A stretch of 64,000 nt of DNA from Gordonia spumicola (GCF_009932475.1 NZ_BJOV01000001.1:347375-411374), one strand, 5' to 3'; positions 51,325 to 60,163 are shown, numbered from the stretch's first letter. Numbers and translations: made by a program. Notes: generated by a model from the sequence alone, not told the origin.

Positions 51325-51510
51325 ATGGCAAAGAAGGCTCTGGTCAACAAGGCCGCCAAGAAGCCGAAGTTCGCCGTGCGTGCCTACACGCGCTGCAACA
51401 AGTGCGGTCGCCCGCACTCGGTCTACCGCAAGTTCGGTCTGTGCCGCGTGTGCCTGCGCGACATGGCTCACGCAGGCGAGCTGCCGGGCGTGCAGAAGTC
51501 GAGCTGGTGA
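51325..51510 (+). CDS. rpsN: 30S ribosomal protein S14, zinc-binding type (uS14)
   Basis: This 61-residue S14 has the two Cys pairs RCNKCG and LCRVCL that bind zinc, which marks the C+ short form used as the housekeeping S14 in actinobacteria. S14 sits in the small-subunit head. It is the last gene of this operon: a strong hairpin follows and rpsH does not. In most bacteria the operon continues with rpsH-rplF-rplR, which must be elsewhere in this genome. Confidence 0.99.
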   Translation: MAKKALVNKAAKKPKFAVRAYTRCNKCGRPHSVYRKFGLCRVCLRDMAHAGELPGVQKSSW

Positions 51511-51546
51511 CTTCTCGCGGGTCCCAGTGACTCGCATGTGATTTCC

Positions 51547-51585
51547 ACGACGACCCCGCCTTCGTACCGGAGGCGGGGTCGTCGT
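51547..51585 (+). terminator. Terminator of the rplN-rpsN operon
   Basis: A 15-bp perfect stem (ACGACGACCCCGCCT with its complement) has a 9-nt loop and lies 36 nt after the rpsN stop. The rest of 51586-51700 shows no gene. Confidence 0.85.
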
Positions 51586-51708
51586 ATGTTCGCAAGGGGA
51601 GTCGTGTGTTCGGCCCCGGATCGGAGGCGGGGAGCCTTCGCGTCGAATAGGCTGATTGCGCCGTATTGAATGAGACCGGGCGGCGATGTTCGGAGGGGAG
51701 AGGTGACG

Positions 51709-52572
51709 GTGCCGACGATTTCAGCGGTCGTTCCGATGTTCAATGAGCACGACCGGATCGAATCCTGCATCAGGGCCCTGCTCGATCAGACGCGTCCGCT
51801 CGACGAGATCATCATCGTCGACAACGGCTCGACGGACGGCAGCGCCGATGTCGTCGCCGCGTTGGCCGCTGACGAACCGACGATCCGGATGATCAGCGAG
51901 TCCGTGCCCGGCTGCTATGCGGCGCGCGCGTCCGGATACGACGCCGCGGTGTCGGACGTGATCGCACGGACGGACGCCGACTGCCGGGTGGCCCGCGATT
52001 GGGCGGAGCGGATCGAGGAGTTCTTCGGCGGGGAGGTCGGAGCCGAGTACGCGGCCGTGACGGGGATCGTCACGCTGTACGACGCGCCTCCGTTCGAGTT
52101 CGTCGATCGCCGAGCGCGGTCGGTGCCGGACCGCTTCGCGAACGGCGGTCAGGTGGACGGGCTGCACGGGCTCAATCACGCGATCCGGCGCACGGCGTGG
52201 ATCGCGGTCCGCGACGACCTCACTCGACGTCAGGACATCTGGGAAGACCTCGACATCGCGATGGCGCTCGGCGAAACGGGCGAACGGGTGTACTTCGAAC
52301 CCCGGCTCGAAGTCGCGAGCTCCGTCCGCGCACTCCGCAAGTCGCCGTTCGCGAACCGGCACTACGTGACCGGAGGCATCCGGACGGCGCGCGCACGAGG
52401 GGACCGTCGCCGGACGCGCGTCATGTACCTCGACGTGCTGTTCCGGACCGTCGGATTCACCGGGATGTGGCTCGTCTTCCGACCGTGGGACGAGCGGACG
52501 AAGACATGGAAGCTGAGGAGGCTTCTCCAACCGTTGGACGACGCACGATGGGATGTGACGCAAGAACGATGA
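51709..52572 (+). CDS. Family-2 glycosyltransferase
   Basis: This 287-residue GT-A-fold enzyme has nucleotide-sugar motif IIIVDNGSTDGS near residue 35 and metal-binding ARTDADCRV near residue 85. A WEDLDIAMAL acidic block near residue 180 is probably the catalytic base region. It should transfer a sugar from a nucleotide donor; donor and acceptor are unknown. GTG 51709 is chosen because GGAGGGGA lies about 9 nt upstream; GTG 51703 is in frame but too close. No membrane helix is strong. Its TGA overlaps the ATG of the next gene, a paralogous glycosyltransferase, so the two are translated together. Confidence 0.88.
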   Translation: MPTISAVVPMFNEHDRIESCIRALLDQTRPLDEIIIVDNGSTDGSADVVAALAADEPTIRMISESVPGCYAARASGYDAAVSDVIARTDADCRVARDWAERIEEFFGGEVGAEYAAVTGIVTLYDAPPFEFVDRRARSVPDRFANGGQVDGLHGLNHAIRRTAWIAVRDDLTRRQDIWEDLDIAMALGETGERVYFEPRLEVASSVRALRKSPFANRHYVTGGIRTARARGDRRRTRVMYLDVLFRTVGFTGMWLVFRPWDERTKTWKLRRLLQPLDDARWDVTQER

Positions 52573-53441
52573 CTTCGCAGGGATCAGATGTGACATTGAG
52601 CCTCGTCATTCCGGTCTACAACGAGGAGGACATCCTCGCGGCCTGTCTGGAGCACGTCGCCGGGCAGGATCGGCCCGTGGACGAGTGCATCGTCGTCGAC
52701 AACAACTGCACCGACGGGTCGCGCGCGATCGCCGAGTCGTTCAGCGACAGGCTGCCGATCCGGATCGTCGAGGAGTCGCGGCCGGGCGTGTACTGGGCCC
52801 GCGAGGCTGGCTTCTCCGCGGCGTCCGGCGACATCCTCGGCAGGATCGACGCCGACACCCGGTTGGAGCCGGAGTGGACGAGCGTGGTCACGGAGTTCCT
52901 CGAATCGCAGACCGACGTGGCGGCGATGACGGGTGTCGGGTTCGGCTACGACGCGCCCTTCGCCGAACGCATCCGCACGTCGCTCAAGGCGGCGGCCGAG
53001 AAGGCACGCCGGTCGACGGTGGCCGGTCGACGCGCGAACACCGTGTTCGGCGCCAACATGGCCGTGCGCCGACCGGTCTGGAACGAGGTCCGCGAGCGGC
53101 AGGTGGAGGCCGCCGGAACGCACGAGGACCACGACCTGTTCTACGCGCTCGACAGCGCGGGCCACGTGGCCTGGCAGCATCCGTCCATGATCGCCGGGGT
53201 GTCGGCGCGTCGAATGGCGGCGCCGATCCGGTCGAACGCGGGCTATGCGGCCGCGGCCATTCGCACCGCGTGGCTGCACGGCCGCCGTCGGGAGGCGGTC
53301 GTGCAGGCCGTCAAGGCCCCGGGGTTCTTCGTGTCGCTGCTCGTGATGAAGGTCGTGCTCGTCCCGTTCGACCCGAGCGATCGCAGCTGGCGGCCGGGGC
53401 GCAACATGTGGGCCGACCGGAAGTCGCCGGTCAACGAGTAG
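52569..53441 (+). CDS. Family-2 glycosyltransferase, second of pair
   Basis: This 290-residue paralogue of the preceding enzyme has CIVVDNNCTDGS near residue 42, GRIDADTRLEP near residue 95 and an EDHDLFYAL acidic block near residue 190. A hydrophobic stretch (GFFVSLLVMKVVLVPF) near residue 260 may associate with the membrane. ATG 52569 overlaps the previous stop (ATGA). The pair may act in sequence on one glycan or as a heteromer. The 3' end overlaps the convergent acyltransferase gene by 11 nt. Confidence 0.87.
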   Translation: MTSQGSDVTLSLVIPVYNEEDILAACLEHVAGQDRPVDECIVVDNNCTDGSRAIAESFSDRLPIRIVEESRPGVYWAREAGFSAASGDILGRIDADTRLEPEWTSVVTEFLESQTDVAAMTGVGFGYDAPFAERIRTSLKAAAEKARRSTVAGRRANTVFGANMAVRRPVWNEVRERQVEAAGTHEDHDLFYALDSAGHVAWQHPSMIAGVSARRMAAPIRSNAGYAAAAIRTAWLHGRRREAVVQAVKAPGFFVSLLVMKVVLVPFDPSDRSWRPGRNMWADRKSPVNE

Positions 53442-54795
53442 CGGGACGCGCCGCCTCCGACACGGCCGGAACGAGATCGTCGAATCCGCGGCGGAGAGCG
53501 TCGAGATACGACTCCAGGTCGACGACGGTCGTGTCGACCGCGACGTTGACCGCGAGGACGTCCCTGATCGAGGTGACCGAGTGATTGGTCGCGTTCGGGT
53601 CCTGCCTGAGCAGGCACCCGAAGTTGGCGCGGACCGGACTGTCCACGAGTGTCCAACCGTCGCCGGGCCCCTTCGGCACGCTCGAGACGACGGTCCGCGA
53701 CGTCGCCGAGCTCCCTCGGCGGGTGTTCAGGGCCCCGGTGAGGCGGGCGAGCGCACCGTACACGAACGGCGGCATGCGCGGGATCGAGGCCAAGACGGCA
53801 GCCATCTCGTCGGTGCGGGCCCGTTCGCGCCCGTCGATCACGCCCCGGTGAATGCGGCGCGCACGTTCGGCCACGTCGAGACCGTCGCCGGTCGCCAGGT
53901 CCACACCGATCTGCGTCACCCGATTCCGGGCGTCGGGCAGCCCGGCGACGGCGACGGGAACGGCCGCGACGACGCGCGTGGCGGCCGTGCCGAGCTCGGC
54001 CGCCACGGTGTCGCCGATGACCGCGAGGACCACGTCGTTCGTGGTCACCGATCCGACCGTGCGGGCATACGACCGCAGCCTCGTCATCGACACGAACACG
54101 GTCCCGATCCGCGTCGACGATCGACGATCGTCGGGCCGGTCGGTGAACTCGACAGGCGGGAGATGATCGACGCCGCCGTGCTCTCGGCGCATCCTGCGAA
54201 CGGCGACGAGCAGCCGAGCGACGTCGTACGCGGCCAGGAGCGGGCGGAGCGGCAACTCGGCCACGGCGCGCACGGTGACCGTCCGACGGCTCAGCGGGAG
54301 TTCCGGCCGGGCGGGTGCGCCGCGGGCGGCCGAGAACAACGTCCGACAGATCTCGGTGAGCCCTCGACCGTCCGTCATGGAGTGGTGCGCCTTGACCGCC
54401 ACCACCGTCGACGGAGTGTCGAACGGTCCGACGCCCCGCACGCCGCGGAACACGTGGATGCTCCACAACGGCCGGTCGAGTGCGAACGGTCGATGGAGGA
54501 TCTCGTGGAGGGCGGGGAGCAGGGCGTCGAACGTGTCGGCGTGCGCGACGCGGACGTGGTCCGCGGCGTCGAAGTCCGGACACTGCGACCAGAAGGCGTC
54601 ACCGAGCCAGGCGACCGGTCGGACCATTCGCATCTGCAGCGTGGGCAGCGTGCGGGCACGGTCGGCGAGCCATTCGACGATCGTCTCGGTGCCCACCGCC
54701 GACTCGTCGAACGCGTACGCGGTCAGAATGCCGAACTGCTCGCGCGATGCGACGAGGTAGACGGCATCGTGGACTGTCACTCGCTGCACCGGCAC
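53431..54795 (-). CDS. Wax ester synthase/diacylglycerol acyltransferase-like protein
   Basis: This 454-residue protein has the WS/DGAT pattern. It begins with a short HDAVYLVAS segment, like the SPxDAxFL opening of the family, and has the catalytic HHSMTDG (HHxxxDG) at residues 137-143. A C-terminal half contains RNRVTQIGVDL and VSSVPKGPG. The family transfers acyl-CoA to alcohols or diacylglycerol to make storage lipid; some members act on other acceptors. GTG 54795 is used; GTG 54789 has a better-spaced GGGAG. It is transcribed toward the glycosyltransferases and away from mog. Substrate cannot be assigned. The 54796-54948 gap shows no gene. Confidence 0.85.
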   Translation of the reverse strand: MPVQRVTVHDAVYLVASREQFGILTAYAFDESAVGTETIVEWLADRARTLPTLQMRMVRPVAWLGDAFWSQCPDFDAADHVRVAHADTFDALLPALHEILHRPFALDRPLWSIHVFRGVRGVGPFDTPSTVVAVKAHHSMTDGRGLTEICRTLFSAARGAPARPELPLSRRTVTVRAVAELPLRPLLAAYDVARLLVAVRRMRREHGGVDHLPPVEFTDRPDDRRSSTRIGTVFVSMTRLRSYARTVGSVTTNDVVLAVIGDTVAAELGTAATRVVAAVPVAVAGLPDARNRVTQIGVDLATGDGLDVAERARRIHRGVIDGRERARTDEMAAVLASIPRMPPFVYGALARLTGALNTRRGSSATSRTVVSSVPKGPGDGWTLVDSPVRANFGCLLRQDPNATNHSVTSIRDVLAVNVAVDTTVVDLESYLDALRRGFDDLVPAVSEAARPATR

Positions 54796-54948
54796 TCCCG
54801 CTGTAGCCCCCTGTGGCGAGGGTAGTCCGAACAGACGTCGGACGGCGACAGAACTCGTCGACCGACTCGCGGGCGCGCGAAAGGCTGGAGGACGTCGAAG
54901 CCGAGGACGACTCACGCACCCGAAACCACGACGTGGCAGGCTGGAGGA

Positions 54949-55434
54949 GTGGAGACCGAACAACAGCGCGCAACGGTGATCACCGTGTCCGACCGGTCAT
55001 TCGCCGGCGCCAGGGTGGACCGATCCGGGCCGCTCTGTGCTCAGATCCTCGGGGAATCGGGCTGGGCCGCGACCGTCGTGGTGGTGCCGGACGAAGCCGA
55101 CGCCATCGCCGACGCGGTGATCGACGCCGTCGACACCGGCTCGACACTCGTCGTCACCACCGGTGGGACCGGGATCGGCCCGCGCGATGTGACACCCGAG
55201 GCGACCGCCGGAGTCCTCACCCGCCACCTCCCCGGTGTCGCGGAGGAGATCCGACGTGTCGGCACGGCGAAGCTCCCACACGCCATGTTGTCCCGTGGGT
55301 TGGCCGGTATGCGGCACGGTGCACTCGTGGTGAACGTCGCCGGATCCACCGGTGCTGTCCGCGACGGAATCCCGGTGATCCTGCAGGTCGTGGACCACGC
55401 GATCGCACAGGCCTCGGGCGGTGATCACGAGTGA
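54949..55434 (+). CDS. mog: Molybdopterin adenylyltransferase (MogA/MoaB family)
   Basis: This 161-residue protein activates molybdopterin by adenylation before molybdenum insertion. The MoCF-domain motifs are clear: VITVSDRSFAG, DRSGPLCAQIL, the nucleotide loop TTGGTGIGPRDVTPEAT (residues ~69-85) and a C-terminal VNVAGSTGAVRDG. GTG 54949 is near GGAGG, though spacing is short; homologues have a similar short N-terminus. It is first in mog-moaE-moaA, each overlapping the next by 4 nt. Length fits the family. Confidence 0.93.
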   Translation: METEQQRATVITVSDRSFAGARVDRSGPLCAQILGESGWAATVVVVPDEADAIADAVIDAVDTGSTLVVTTGGTGIGPRDVTPEATAGVLTRHLPGVAEEIRRVGTAKLPHAMLSRGLAGMRHGALVVNVAGSTGAVRDGIPVILQVVDHAIAQASGGDHE

Positions 55435-55859
55435 TCGTACGAGCCGTCATCAGCGACAGCGACCTCGACGTGACCGCGCACCTCGACGCGGTGAGCGCCC
55501 CGGAGGCGGGGGCGGTGAGCCTGTTCGTCGGCACCGTCCGCGACAACGATCCAGACGCCGCCGGGCGCGTGGTGGAACTCGAGTACAGCGCACACCCCGA
55601 CTCGGAGAAGTTCCTCCGGGCGATAGCCGAACAGGTCGATCGACCGGACATCCGGATCGCCGTCAGTCACCGTGTCGGACGCCTCGCGGTCGGTGGGATC
55701 GCGATCGTCGCCGCAGTGTCGTCCGTGCACCGCGCCGAAGCGTTCGACATCGATCGCGACCTCGTCGAACGGGTCAAAGCCGAGCTTCCCATGTGGAAGA
55801 AGCAGATCGAACACGACGGTTCGCACACCTGGGTCGGGCTGGGGAGCGTCTCACCATGA
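55431..55859 (+). CDS. moaE: Molybdopterin synthase large subunit MoaE
   Basis: This 142-residue protein combines with MoaD to convert precursor Z (cPMP) to molybdopterin. Typical blocks are AGAVSLFVGTVRDND, VVELEYSAH, ISHRVGRL-like IAVSHRVGRLAVGG, the VSSVHRAEAFD strand, and the active-site PMWKKQ lysines near residues 122-126. GTG 55431 overlaps the mog stop, and its own stop overlaps moaA. MoaD is encoded on the opposite strand at 56933. Confidence 0.96.
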   Translation: MIVRAVISDSDLDVTAHLDAVSAPEAGAVSLFVGTVRDNDPDAAGRVVELEYSAHPDSEKFLRAIAEQVDRPDIRIAVSHRVGRLAVGGIAIVAAVSSVHRAEAFDIDRDLVERVKAELPMWKKQIEHDGSHTWVGLGSVSP

Positions 55860-56854
55860 CGGCGGCCCTCGTCGACACCTTCGGCCGAGTCCATCGTGAC
55901 CTGCGGATCTCCTTGACCGACAAGTGCAATCTCCGCTGCACCTATTGCATGCCTGCGGAAGGCGTCCCGTGGATTCCGCGTCCCGAACTGCTCACCACGG
56001 ACGAGATCATTCGGCTCGCCGAGGTGTTCGCCGGCCTCGGCATCGCGGAAGTGCGCCTCACCGGCGGTGAACCGCTCCTGCGGCCCGACGTCGTCGACAT
56101 CGTGCGTCGCCTGGCGGCCATCGAGGGGAACGACGGGCCGCTCCGCGTGTCCATCACCACCAACGGCATAGGCCTCGCTCGTCTCGCGGGCCCACTCGCC
56201 GATGCGGGACTGGAACGATTCAACATCAGTCTCGACACCTTGCGCGCCGACCGGTTCGCCGCCCTCACCCGACGCGACCGCCTCGACGATGTGCTCGCCG
56301 GAATCGACGGGGCCGGAGCGACCGGACTGCGGCCGTTGAAGATCAACACTGTCGCCATGCACGGCGTCAACGACGACGAACTCGTCGACCTCGTCCGCTT
56401 CGCTCGCGACCACGATGCGCAGCTGCGATTCATTGAACAGATGCCGCTCGACGCCGGACACGTGTGGTCGCGGGTCGACATGGTGACCGGCGCCGACATC
56501 CTGGCGGCGTTGGGCGCCGAGTTCGCGCTCGACGAATGCGCGGGACGCGGCGCCGATCCCGCCCAGGTGTACACGGTCGACGGCGGTCCGACGACGGTCG
56601 GCGTGATCGCATCGGTCACCGCGCCGTTCTGCGGGTCGTGCGACCGCGTCCGGCTCACCGCGGACGGCCAACTCCGCAACTGCCTGTTCGCGCGGGAAGA
56701 ATCCGACCTCCGCGGACTCCTGCGTTCCGGCGCCGACAACACGGCGATCGCGGATTCCATCCGAGCCTCGATCGTCGGAAAGGCCGCCGGGCACGGCATC
56801 GACGAACGCGGATTCACTCAGCCGGACCGTCCCATGTCGGCCATCGGCGGCTGA
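55856..56854 (+). CDS. moaA: GTP 3',8-cyclase MoaA
   Basis: This 332-residue radical-SAM enzyme makes the first step of molybdenum-cofactor synthesis from GTP. The N-terminal cluster cysteines are C24, C28 and C31 in DKCNLRCTYC; the C-terminal cluster cysteines are C259, C262 and C276 (PFCGSCDRVRL, QLRNC). The SAM-binding LTGGEPLLR is at 68-76. The C-terminus ends in Gly-Gly, as needed for activity with MoaC. ATG 55856 overlaps the moaE stop. The gene is followed by a perfect bidirectional hairpin. Confidence 0.97.
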   Translation: MTAALVDTFGRVHRDLRISLTDKCNLRCTYCMPAEGVPWIPRPELLTTDEIIRLAEVFAGLGIAEVRLTGGEPLLRPDVVDIVRRLAAIEGNDGPLRVSITTNGIGLARLAGPLADAGLERFNISLDTLRADRFAALTRRDRLDDVLAGIDGAGATGLRPLKINTVAMHGVNDDELVDLVRFARDHDAQLRFIEQMPLDAGHVWSRVDMVTGADILAALGAEFALDECAGRGADPAQVYTVDGGPTTVGVIASVTAPFCGSCDRVRLTADGQLRNCLFAREESDLRGLLRSGADNTAIADSIRASIVGKAAGHGIDERGFTQPDRPMSAIGG

Positions 56855-56881
56855 GGAGTGTCAGGCGGGACCCACGTGCAA

Positions 56882-56928
56882 TTAAGGGGTGAATCGGTGT
56901 CGCGTGGTGACACCGATTCACCCCTTAA
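56882..56928. terminator. Bidirectional terminator between moaA and moaD
   Basis: Two perfect 20-bp arms (starting TTAAGGGGTGAATCGG at 56882 and its complement ending at 56928) enclose a 7-nt loop. The convergent genes moaA and moaD end on either side. The TTAA ends give a U run on both strands. Confidence 0.9.
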
Positions 56929-56932
56929 GCCT

Positions 56933-57169
56933 CTAACCGCCGGCGAACGGGGGGAGGACGTCGACCGTGGAGTTCGGGGACGCGACGGTGGCGTCCTTCG
57001 CGAGGACACCGTCGACGAGAAGCGAACAGTAGCCGAGGACGCGGGCGAACTCGGCGCCGTGCTGATCGACCAGCGCGGACTTCAACACGGCGACGCTCAC
57101 CCCGCCGTCGACGGTCTGTTCGGTACGGCCTGCGGCCTCTGCCGCGCCGGCGAAGAACCTGACGATCAT
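56933..57169 (-). CDS. moaD: Molybdopterin synthase small subunit MoaD
   Basis: This 78-residue ubiquitin-like sulfur carrier has the N-terminal strand MIVRFFAGAAEAAG, a central LLVDG strand and the essential C-terminal Gly-Gly (VLPPFAGG). The terminal glycine carries the thiocarboxylate used by MoaE. ATG 57169 overlaps the stop of the small protein upstream (ATGA). It is the last gene of the - strand moeA-moaC-mobA-DUF-moaD chain. Confidence 0.95.
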   Translation of the reverse strand: MIVRFFAGAAEAAGRTEQTVDGGVSVAVLKSALVDQHGAEFARVLGYCSLLVDGVLAKDATVASPNSTVDVLPPFAGG

Positions 57170-57405
57170 CGCTCGGCGATCGCGGCATCGACACGAGCCG
57201 CGGCTTCGGCCGCGGGGAGCCCGGCCGCCACGGCCAGGCCGATGAGATAGGTGGTGATCGGGGCCGCGGGGCGAAGCACGCCGTGAGCCACGTCGCGGGT
57301 CACGTCCAGGAGCAACTCGGTGGGGACGTCGACGTCGTCCCCGAGTCCCAAGGCGGGCGCGACGACGGCGACCCAACGATCCAATTCGGGCGGGTACGTG
57401 CTCAT
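57166..57405 (-). CDS. DUF6457-type small protein of the cofactor cluster
   Basis: This 79-residue helical protein starts with MSTYPPELDRWVAVVAPALG. It has LLLDVTRDVAHGVLRPAAPI in the middle and an Ala-rich C-terminal helix. It resembles a domain that in other actinobacteria is found alone or fused to MobA-type proteins (DUF6457, from memory). Its position between mobA and moaD, with a 4-nt overlap to moaD, supports a role in cofactor synthesis. No catalytic residues stand out. A helper of guanylyl transfer or of MoaD is a guess. Confidence 0.7.
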   Translation of the reverse strand: MSTYPPELDRWVAVVAPALGLGDDVDVPTELLLDVTRDVAHGVLRPAAPITTYLIGLAVAAGLPAAEAAARVDAAIAER

Positions 57406-57431
57406 CTGTTGAAACCTACCCGCCCCGGAAC

Positions 57432-57992
57432 TCACTCGCCCCGGAACCCATTCGCGAGGCGTACGTCGTCCCAGGTGTCCACGTCGAATGAGGCGTTCGC
57501 GGCGTCGGGCACCGGCCGCAGGGCCAGACCGCCGACGAGCGCGCGCATCGACGCGTCCCGTTCCGACGACAGGTCGGCCAACGCGGTGCGGAGCGATGCC
57601 GTCCGATACCGGCCGGCGAGCCACTGCGCGCGTCCGTCGGCGTCGGCGAGGATCACCCCGTCGAACGAGTCGAGTGGTACGTCGCGCAGCTGGGAGACGA
57701 TGAACGACGCGCGCGGGAGGTCGCAGGCGAGCAGCCACACCTCGTCGTCGTCCACGCTGTGGAGCGCGGCGGCGATCCCGGCGACGGGACCACCGAACGG
57801 CGGATCTTCGCGGACCACGCGCACGCCGGGTCGTGCGACCGTCTCCGGCCCGACCGCGATGACCCGATCCATCCCGGCGACCGCGGCCAGAACGGTGTCG
57901 ATCAACGACCGCCCGGCGATCTCCACACCGGCCTTGTCGACGCCGCCCAGGCGGGCCGCGCGTCCACCGGCCAGGATGATCGCGGTGGTCAT
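57432..57992 (-). CDS. mobA: Molybdenum cofactor guanylyltransferase (MobA-like)
   Basis: This 186-residue nucleotidyltransferase has the N-terminal [16 protein letters not shown] (residues 7-22), matching the LAGGxSxRxGxDKA GTP-binding motif, with Ala in one usual Ser position. [12 protein letters not shown] and LLACDLPRA (the metal-binding Asp) follow. It should attach GMP to the cofactor. ATG 57992 overlaps the moaC stop by 4 nt. The 3' end is 26 nt before the next gene. Length is typical for short actinobacterial MobA. Confidence 0.88.
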   Translation of the reverse strand: MTTAIILAGGRAARLGGVDKAGVEIAGRSLIDTVLAAVAGMDRVIAVGPETVARPGVRVVREDPPFGGPVAGIAAALHSVDDDEVWLLACDLPRASFIVSQLRDVPLDSFDGVILADADGRAQWLAGRYRTASLRTALADLSSERDASMRALVGGLALRPVPDAANASFDVDTWDDVRLANGFRGE

Positions 57993-58459
57993 CGAGACCA
58001 GTCGCCGCTCTTGCCGCCGGTCTTGCGGAGCAGCCGGATGTTCTCGATCTCGACGGACTTGTCGAGTCCCTTCACCATGTCGACCACTGCCAACGCGGCG
58101 ACACTCACCGCGGTGAGCGCCTCCATTTCGACGCCCGTCCGGTCCGCGGTTCGGACGGTCGCGCTCACCCGCACCCCGTCGTCGACGACGGTCACGTCGA
58201 CGACGGCCCCGTGGACACCGATCACGTGTGCGAGCGGCAGCAGGTCCGGCGTTCGCTTGGCCGCCGCGATCCCCGCGATCCGTGCCACCGCCAGGACGTC
58301 GCCCTTGGGGACGGTCCCGTCGCGGAGAGCCGAGACGATCGTCGAAGAGCACCGCACGAAACCTTCGGCCGTCGCGCTCCGCACGGTCGGAGCCTTCTCG
58401 GTGACGTCGACCATCCGGGCCTGTCCGCCCTCGTCGAGGTGGGTGAACGATCCTGTCAT
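57989..58459 (-). CDS. moaC: Cyclic pyranopterin monophosphate synthase MoaC
   Basis: This 156-residue protein converts the MoaA product to cPMP. Typical blocks are [51 protein letters not shown] and the conserved Lys in [12 protein letters not shown] 58459 overlaps the moeA stop (ATGA). Nothing is unusual in length or sequence. Its partner moaA is on the opposite strand. Confidence 0.97.
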   Translation of the reverse strand: MTGSFTHLDEGGQARMVDVTEKAPTVRSATAEGFVRCSSTIVSALRDGTVPKGDVLAVARIAGIAAAKRTPDLLPLAHVIGVHGAVVDVTVVDDGVRVSATVRTADRTGVEMEALTAVSVAALAVVDMVKGLDKSVEIENIRLLRKTGGKSGDWSR

Positions 58460-59658
58460 CGAATCTCCATAACGGTAACCAGATCACCGGCGTTCACCTG
58501 TGAGACGTCGGCGGGGACAAGAGCCAATGCCGTCGCCTGGGCAAGCGACATCACCAGGTGCGATCCACTGCCGCCGTGGGTGGCGGGGCGGACGGTGTCG
58601 TCGACGATGATCGCGGGCATCACCTGCATGCGGTCGGCGCGAGCCTTCCAGCCGACCCCCGCCGGGACCGTGCGGCGCGGGCGTTCGATATCGAGGAATC
58701 CGGCGAGTCGCCGCAGCGCGGGGCGAACGAACATCTCGAAACTCACGGCGACGCTCACCGGATTGCCCGGCAGGCAGAACACCGGAATGCCCGACGGGGT
58801 GAGCCCGAACCCTTGCGGCTTCCCCGGCTGCATCGCGACCGACGTGAACTCGATACTGCCCACCCCGTTCAACACCGCCTTGACCACGTCGAACGCGCCG
58901 ACACTCGCACCGCCGGTCAGGATGATCGCATCGACTGCCGGGGCGACCAGCGCGGCCGCCAACGCCTCGTTGTCGTCGGCGACGGTCGTCGTCCACTCCA
59001 CCTCGGCGCCTGCCTCGGTGACGGCCGCCGCGAGGAGCACGGAATTCGACTCGGGGATCTGTCCGCGCCGTGGAGTGGCGGACGGGCTGACGAGTTCCGA
59101 GCCCGTCGAGATCACCGCGACTCGCGGGCGTGCGAACACCGGGATCCGCTCGTGACCGGCCGACGCGATCGACGACAACTGCCACGGACCCAACACCGTG
59201 CCCGATGGCACGGCGATCGAACCGGCGGGAGCGTCCTCGCCCGCTCGACGGATGTGTGCATGCGGTCGGGGTTCTTCGGTGATGGTGATCGTCTCGGGTG
59301 CGTTCGCCCGAACCCGTGTTCCCTCGGTCGTGTGTTCCAGTGGGACGATCGCGTCCGCGTCGCTCGGCACCGCGGCGCCCGTCATGATTCGGGCCGCTTC
59401 GCCCGCACCTATTCGCGGATCGTCGGCGCTGCCGGCGGGAATGTCGGCCACCACCCGCAGTGTCGCGCCGACCTTCGCGTCCGCGTGGTGCACCGCGTAT
59501 CCGTCCATACCGGAGTTGTCGAAGTGGGGAACGGGGAAGCGGCTGGCGACGTCGGCTGCCAGGACACGACCGGCACTGCTGTTCAGGGCCCGCTCGGTGA
59601 TCGTCGGGGCCGGGATTGATGCGAGGATCCGCGCCAGATGCTCCTCCACACTGATCAT
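58456..59658 (-). CDS. moeA: Molybdopterin molybdenumtransferase MoeA
   Basis: This 400-residue protein inserts molybdenum into adenylated molybdopterin. Landmarks are [12 protein letters not shown] at the start, [19 protein letters not shown], the MoCF-type [12 protein letters not shown] near residue 245 and GKPQGFG near 275. It is first in a five-gene - strand operon. ATG 59658 is preceded by TAGGGT 6 nt upstream and no separate ribosome site, so it may be leaderless. It is divergent from the HTH-TOBE regulator at 59759. Confidence 0.95.
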   Translation of the reverse strand: MISVEEHLARILASIPAPTITERALNSSAGRVLAADVASRFPVPHFDNSGMDGYAVHHADAKVGATLRVVADIPAGSADDPRIGAGEAARIMTGAAVPSDADAIVPLEHTTEGTRVRANAPETITITEEPRPHAHIRRAGEDAPAGSIAVPSGTVLGPWQLSSIASAGHERIPVFARPRVAVISTGSELVSPSATPRRGQIPESNSVLLAAAVTEAGAEVEWTTTVADDNEALAAALVAPAVDAIILTGGASVGAFDVVKAVLNGVGSIEFTSVAMQPGKPQGFGLTPSGIPVFCLPGNPVSVAVSFEMFVRPALRRLAGFLDIERPRRTVPAGVGWKARADRMQVMPAIIVDDTVRPATHGGSGSHLVMSLAQATALALVPADVSQVNAGDLVTVMEIR

Positions 59659-59744
59659 CCTCAAACCCTAACCCGGCGGTGGTCTCGGAGCCTCGACGCG
59701 CTGAGTTACGAGACGCAAGGGGCGCGATTGTCCTCATGTGCGGG

Positions 59745-59750
59745 TAGATT
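59745..59750 (+). promoter_or_regulatory. Candidate -10 box for the HTH-TOBE/mod operon
   Basis: TAGATT ends 8 nt before ATG 59759, fitting a leaderless transcript. The 59659-59758 gap is a divergent promoter region shared with moeA; no clear palindromic operator is seen in it. Confidence 0.45.
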
Positions 59751-59758
59751 CATCGAAT

Positions 59759-60163
59759 ATGACCGCATATCGGGTTCGCGAAGCTGCCGAGTTGGTCGGC
59801 GTCAGCGATGACACCTTTCGACGATGGATCGATCAGGGGCGCATCGCGGCTGCCAGGGACCACACGGGACGAACCGTCGTCGACGGCGGTGACCTCGCTC
59901 GACTCCTCGAGACGGACGACTCCGCAGCGGCCGATCCCATCCAACGCTCCACGAGTGCCCGGAATCGGTTCGTCGGCATCGTGACGCGCATTCACTCCGA
60001 TCCCGTGATGAGCCAGGTGGAACTGCGAAGCGGACCGCACCGCGTCGTGTCCCTCATGTCCACCGAGGCCGTCGAGGAACTCGGCCTCGTCGTCGGGTCG
60101 CAGGCCACCGCAACCGTCAAGGCGACAGCCGTCGTCGTGGAGACCAGACAGGACAATCGATGA
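59759..60163 (+). CDS. Helix-turn-helix/TOBE-domain regulator (molybdate-binding, predicted)
   Basis: This 134-residue protein has two parts. Residues 3-52 are an excisionase/MerR-like helix-turn-helix (YRVREAAELVGVSDDTFRRW). Residues ~69-131 are a TOBE (molbindin) domain (RNRFVGIVTRIHSDPVMSQV, SLMSTEAVEELGL), the type that binds molybdate or tungstate. It is the first gene of the modABC operon and divergent from moeA, so it probably senses molybdate and controls uptake and cofactor genes. It is not a classical ModE, whose DNA-binding part is a winged helix. Its stop overlaps modA (ATGA). Confidence 0.85.
   Translation: MTAYRVREAAELVGVSDDTFRRWIDQGRIAAARDHTGRTVVDGGDLARLLETDDSAAADPIQRSTSARNRFVGIVTRIHSDPVMSQVELRSGPHRVVSLMSTEAVEELGLVVGSQATATVKATAVVVETRQDNR

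Noticed and set aside
56882..56928. Possible operator or mobile palindrome between moaA and moaD
   Set aside because: Position between convergent stops, perfect arms and U-run ends fit a two-way terminator better.
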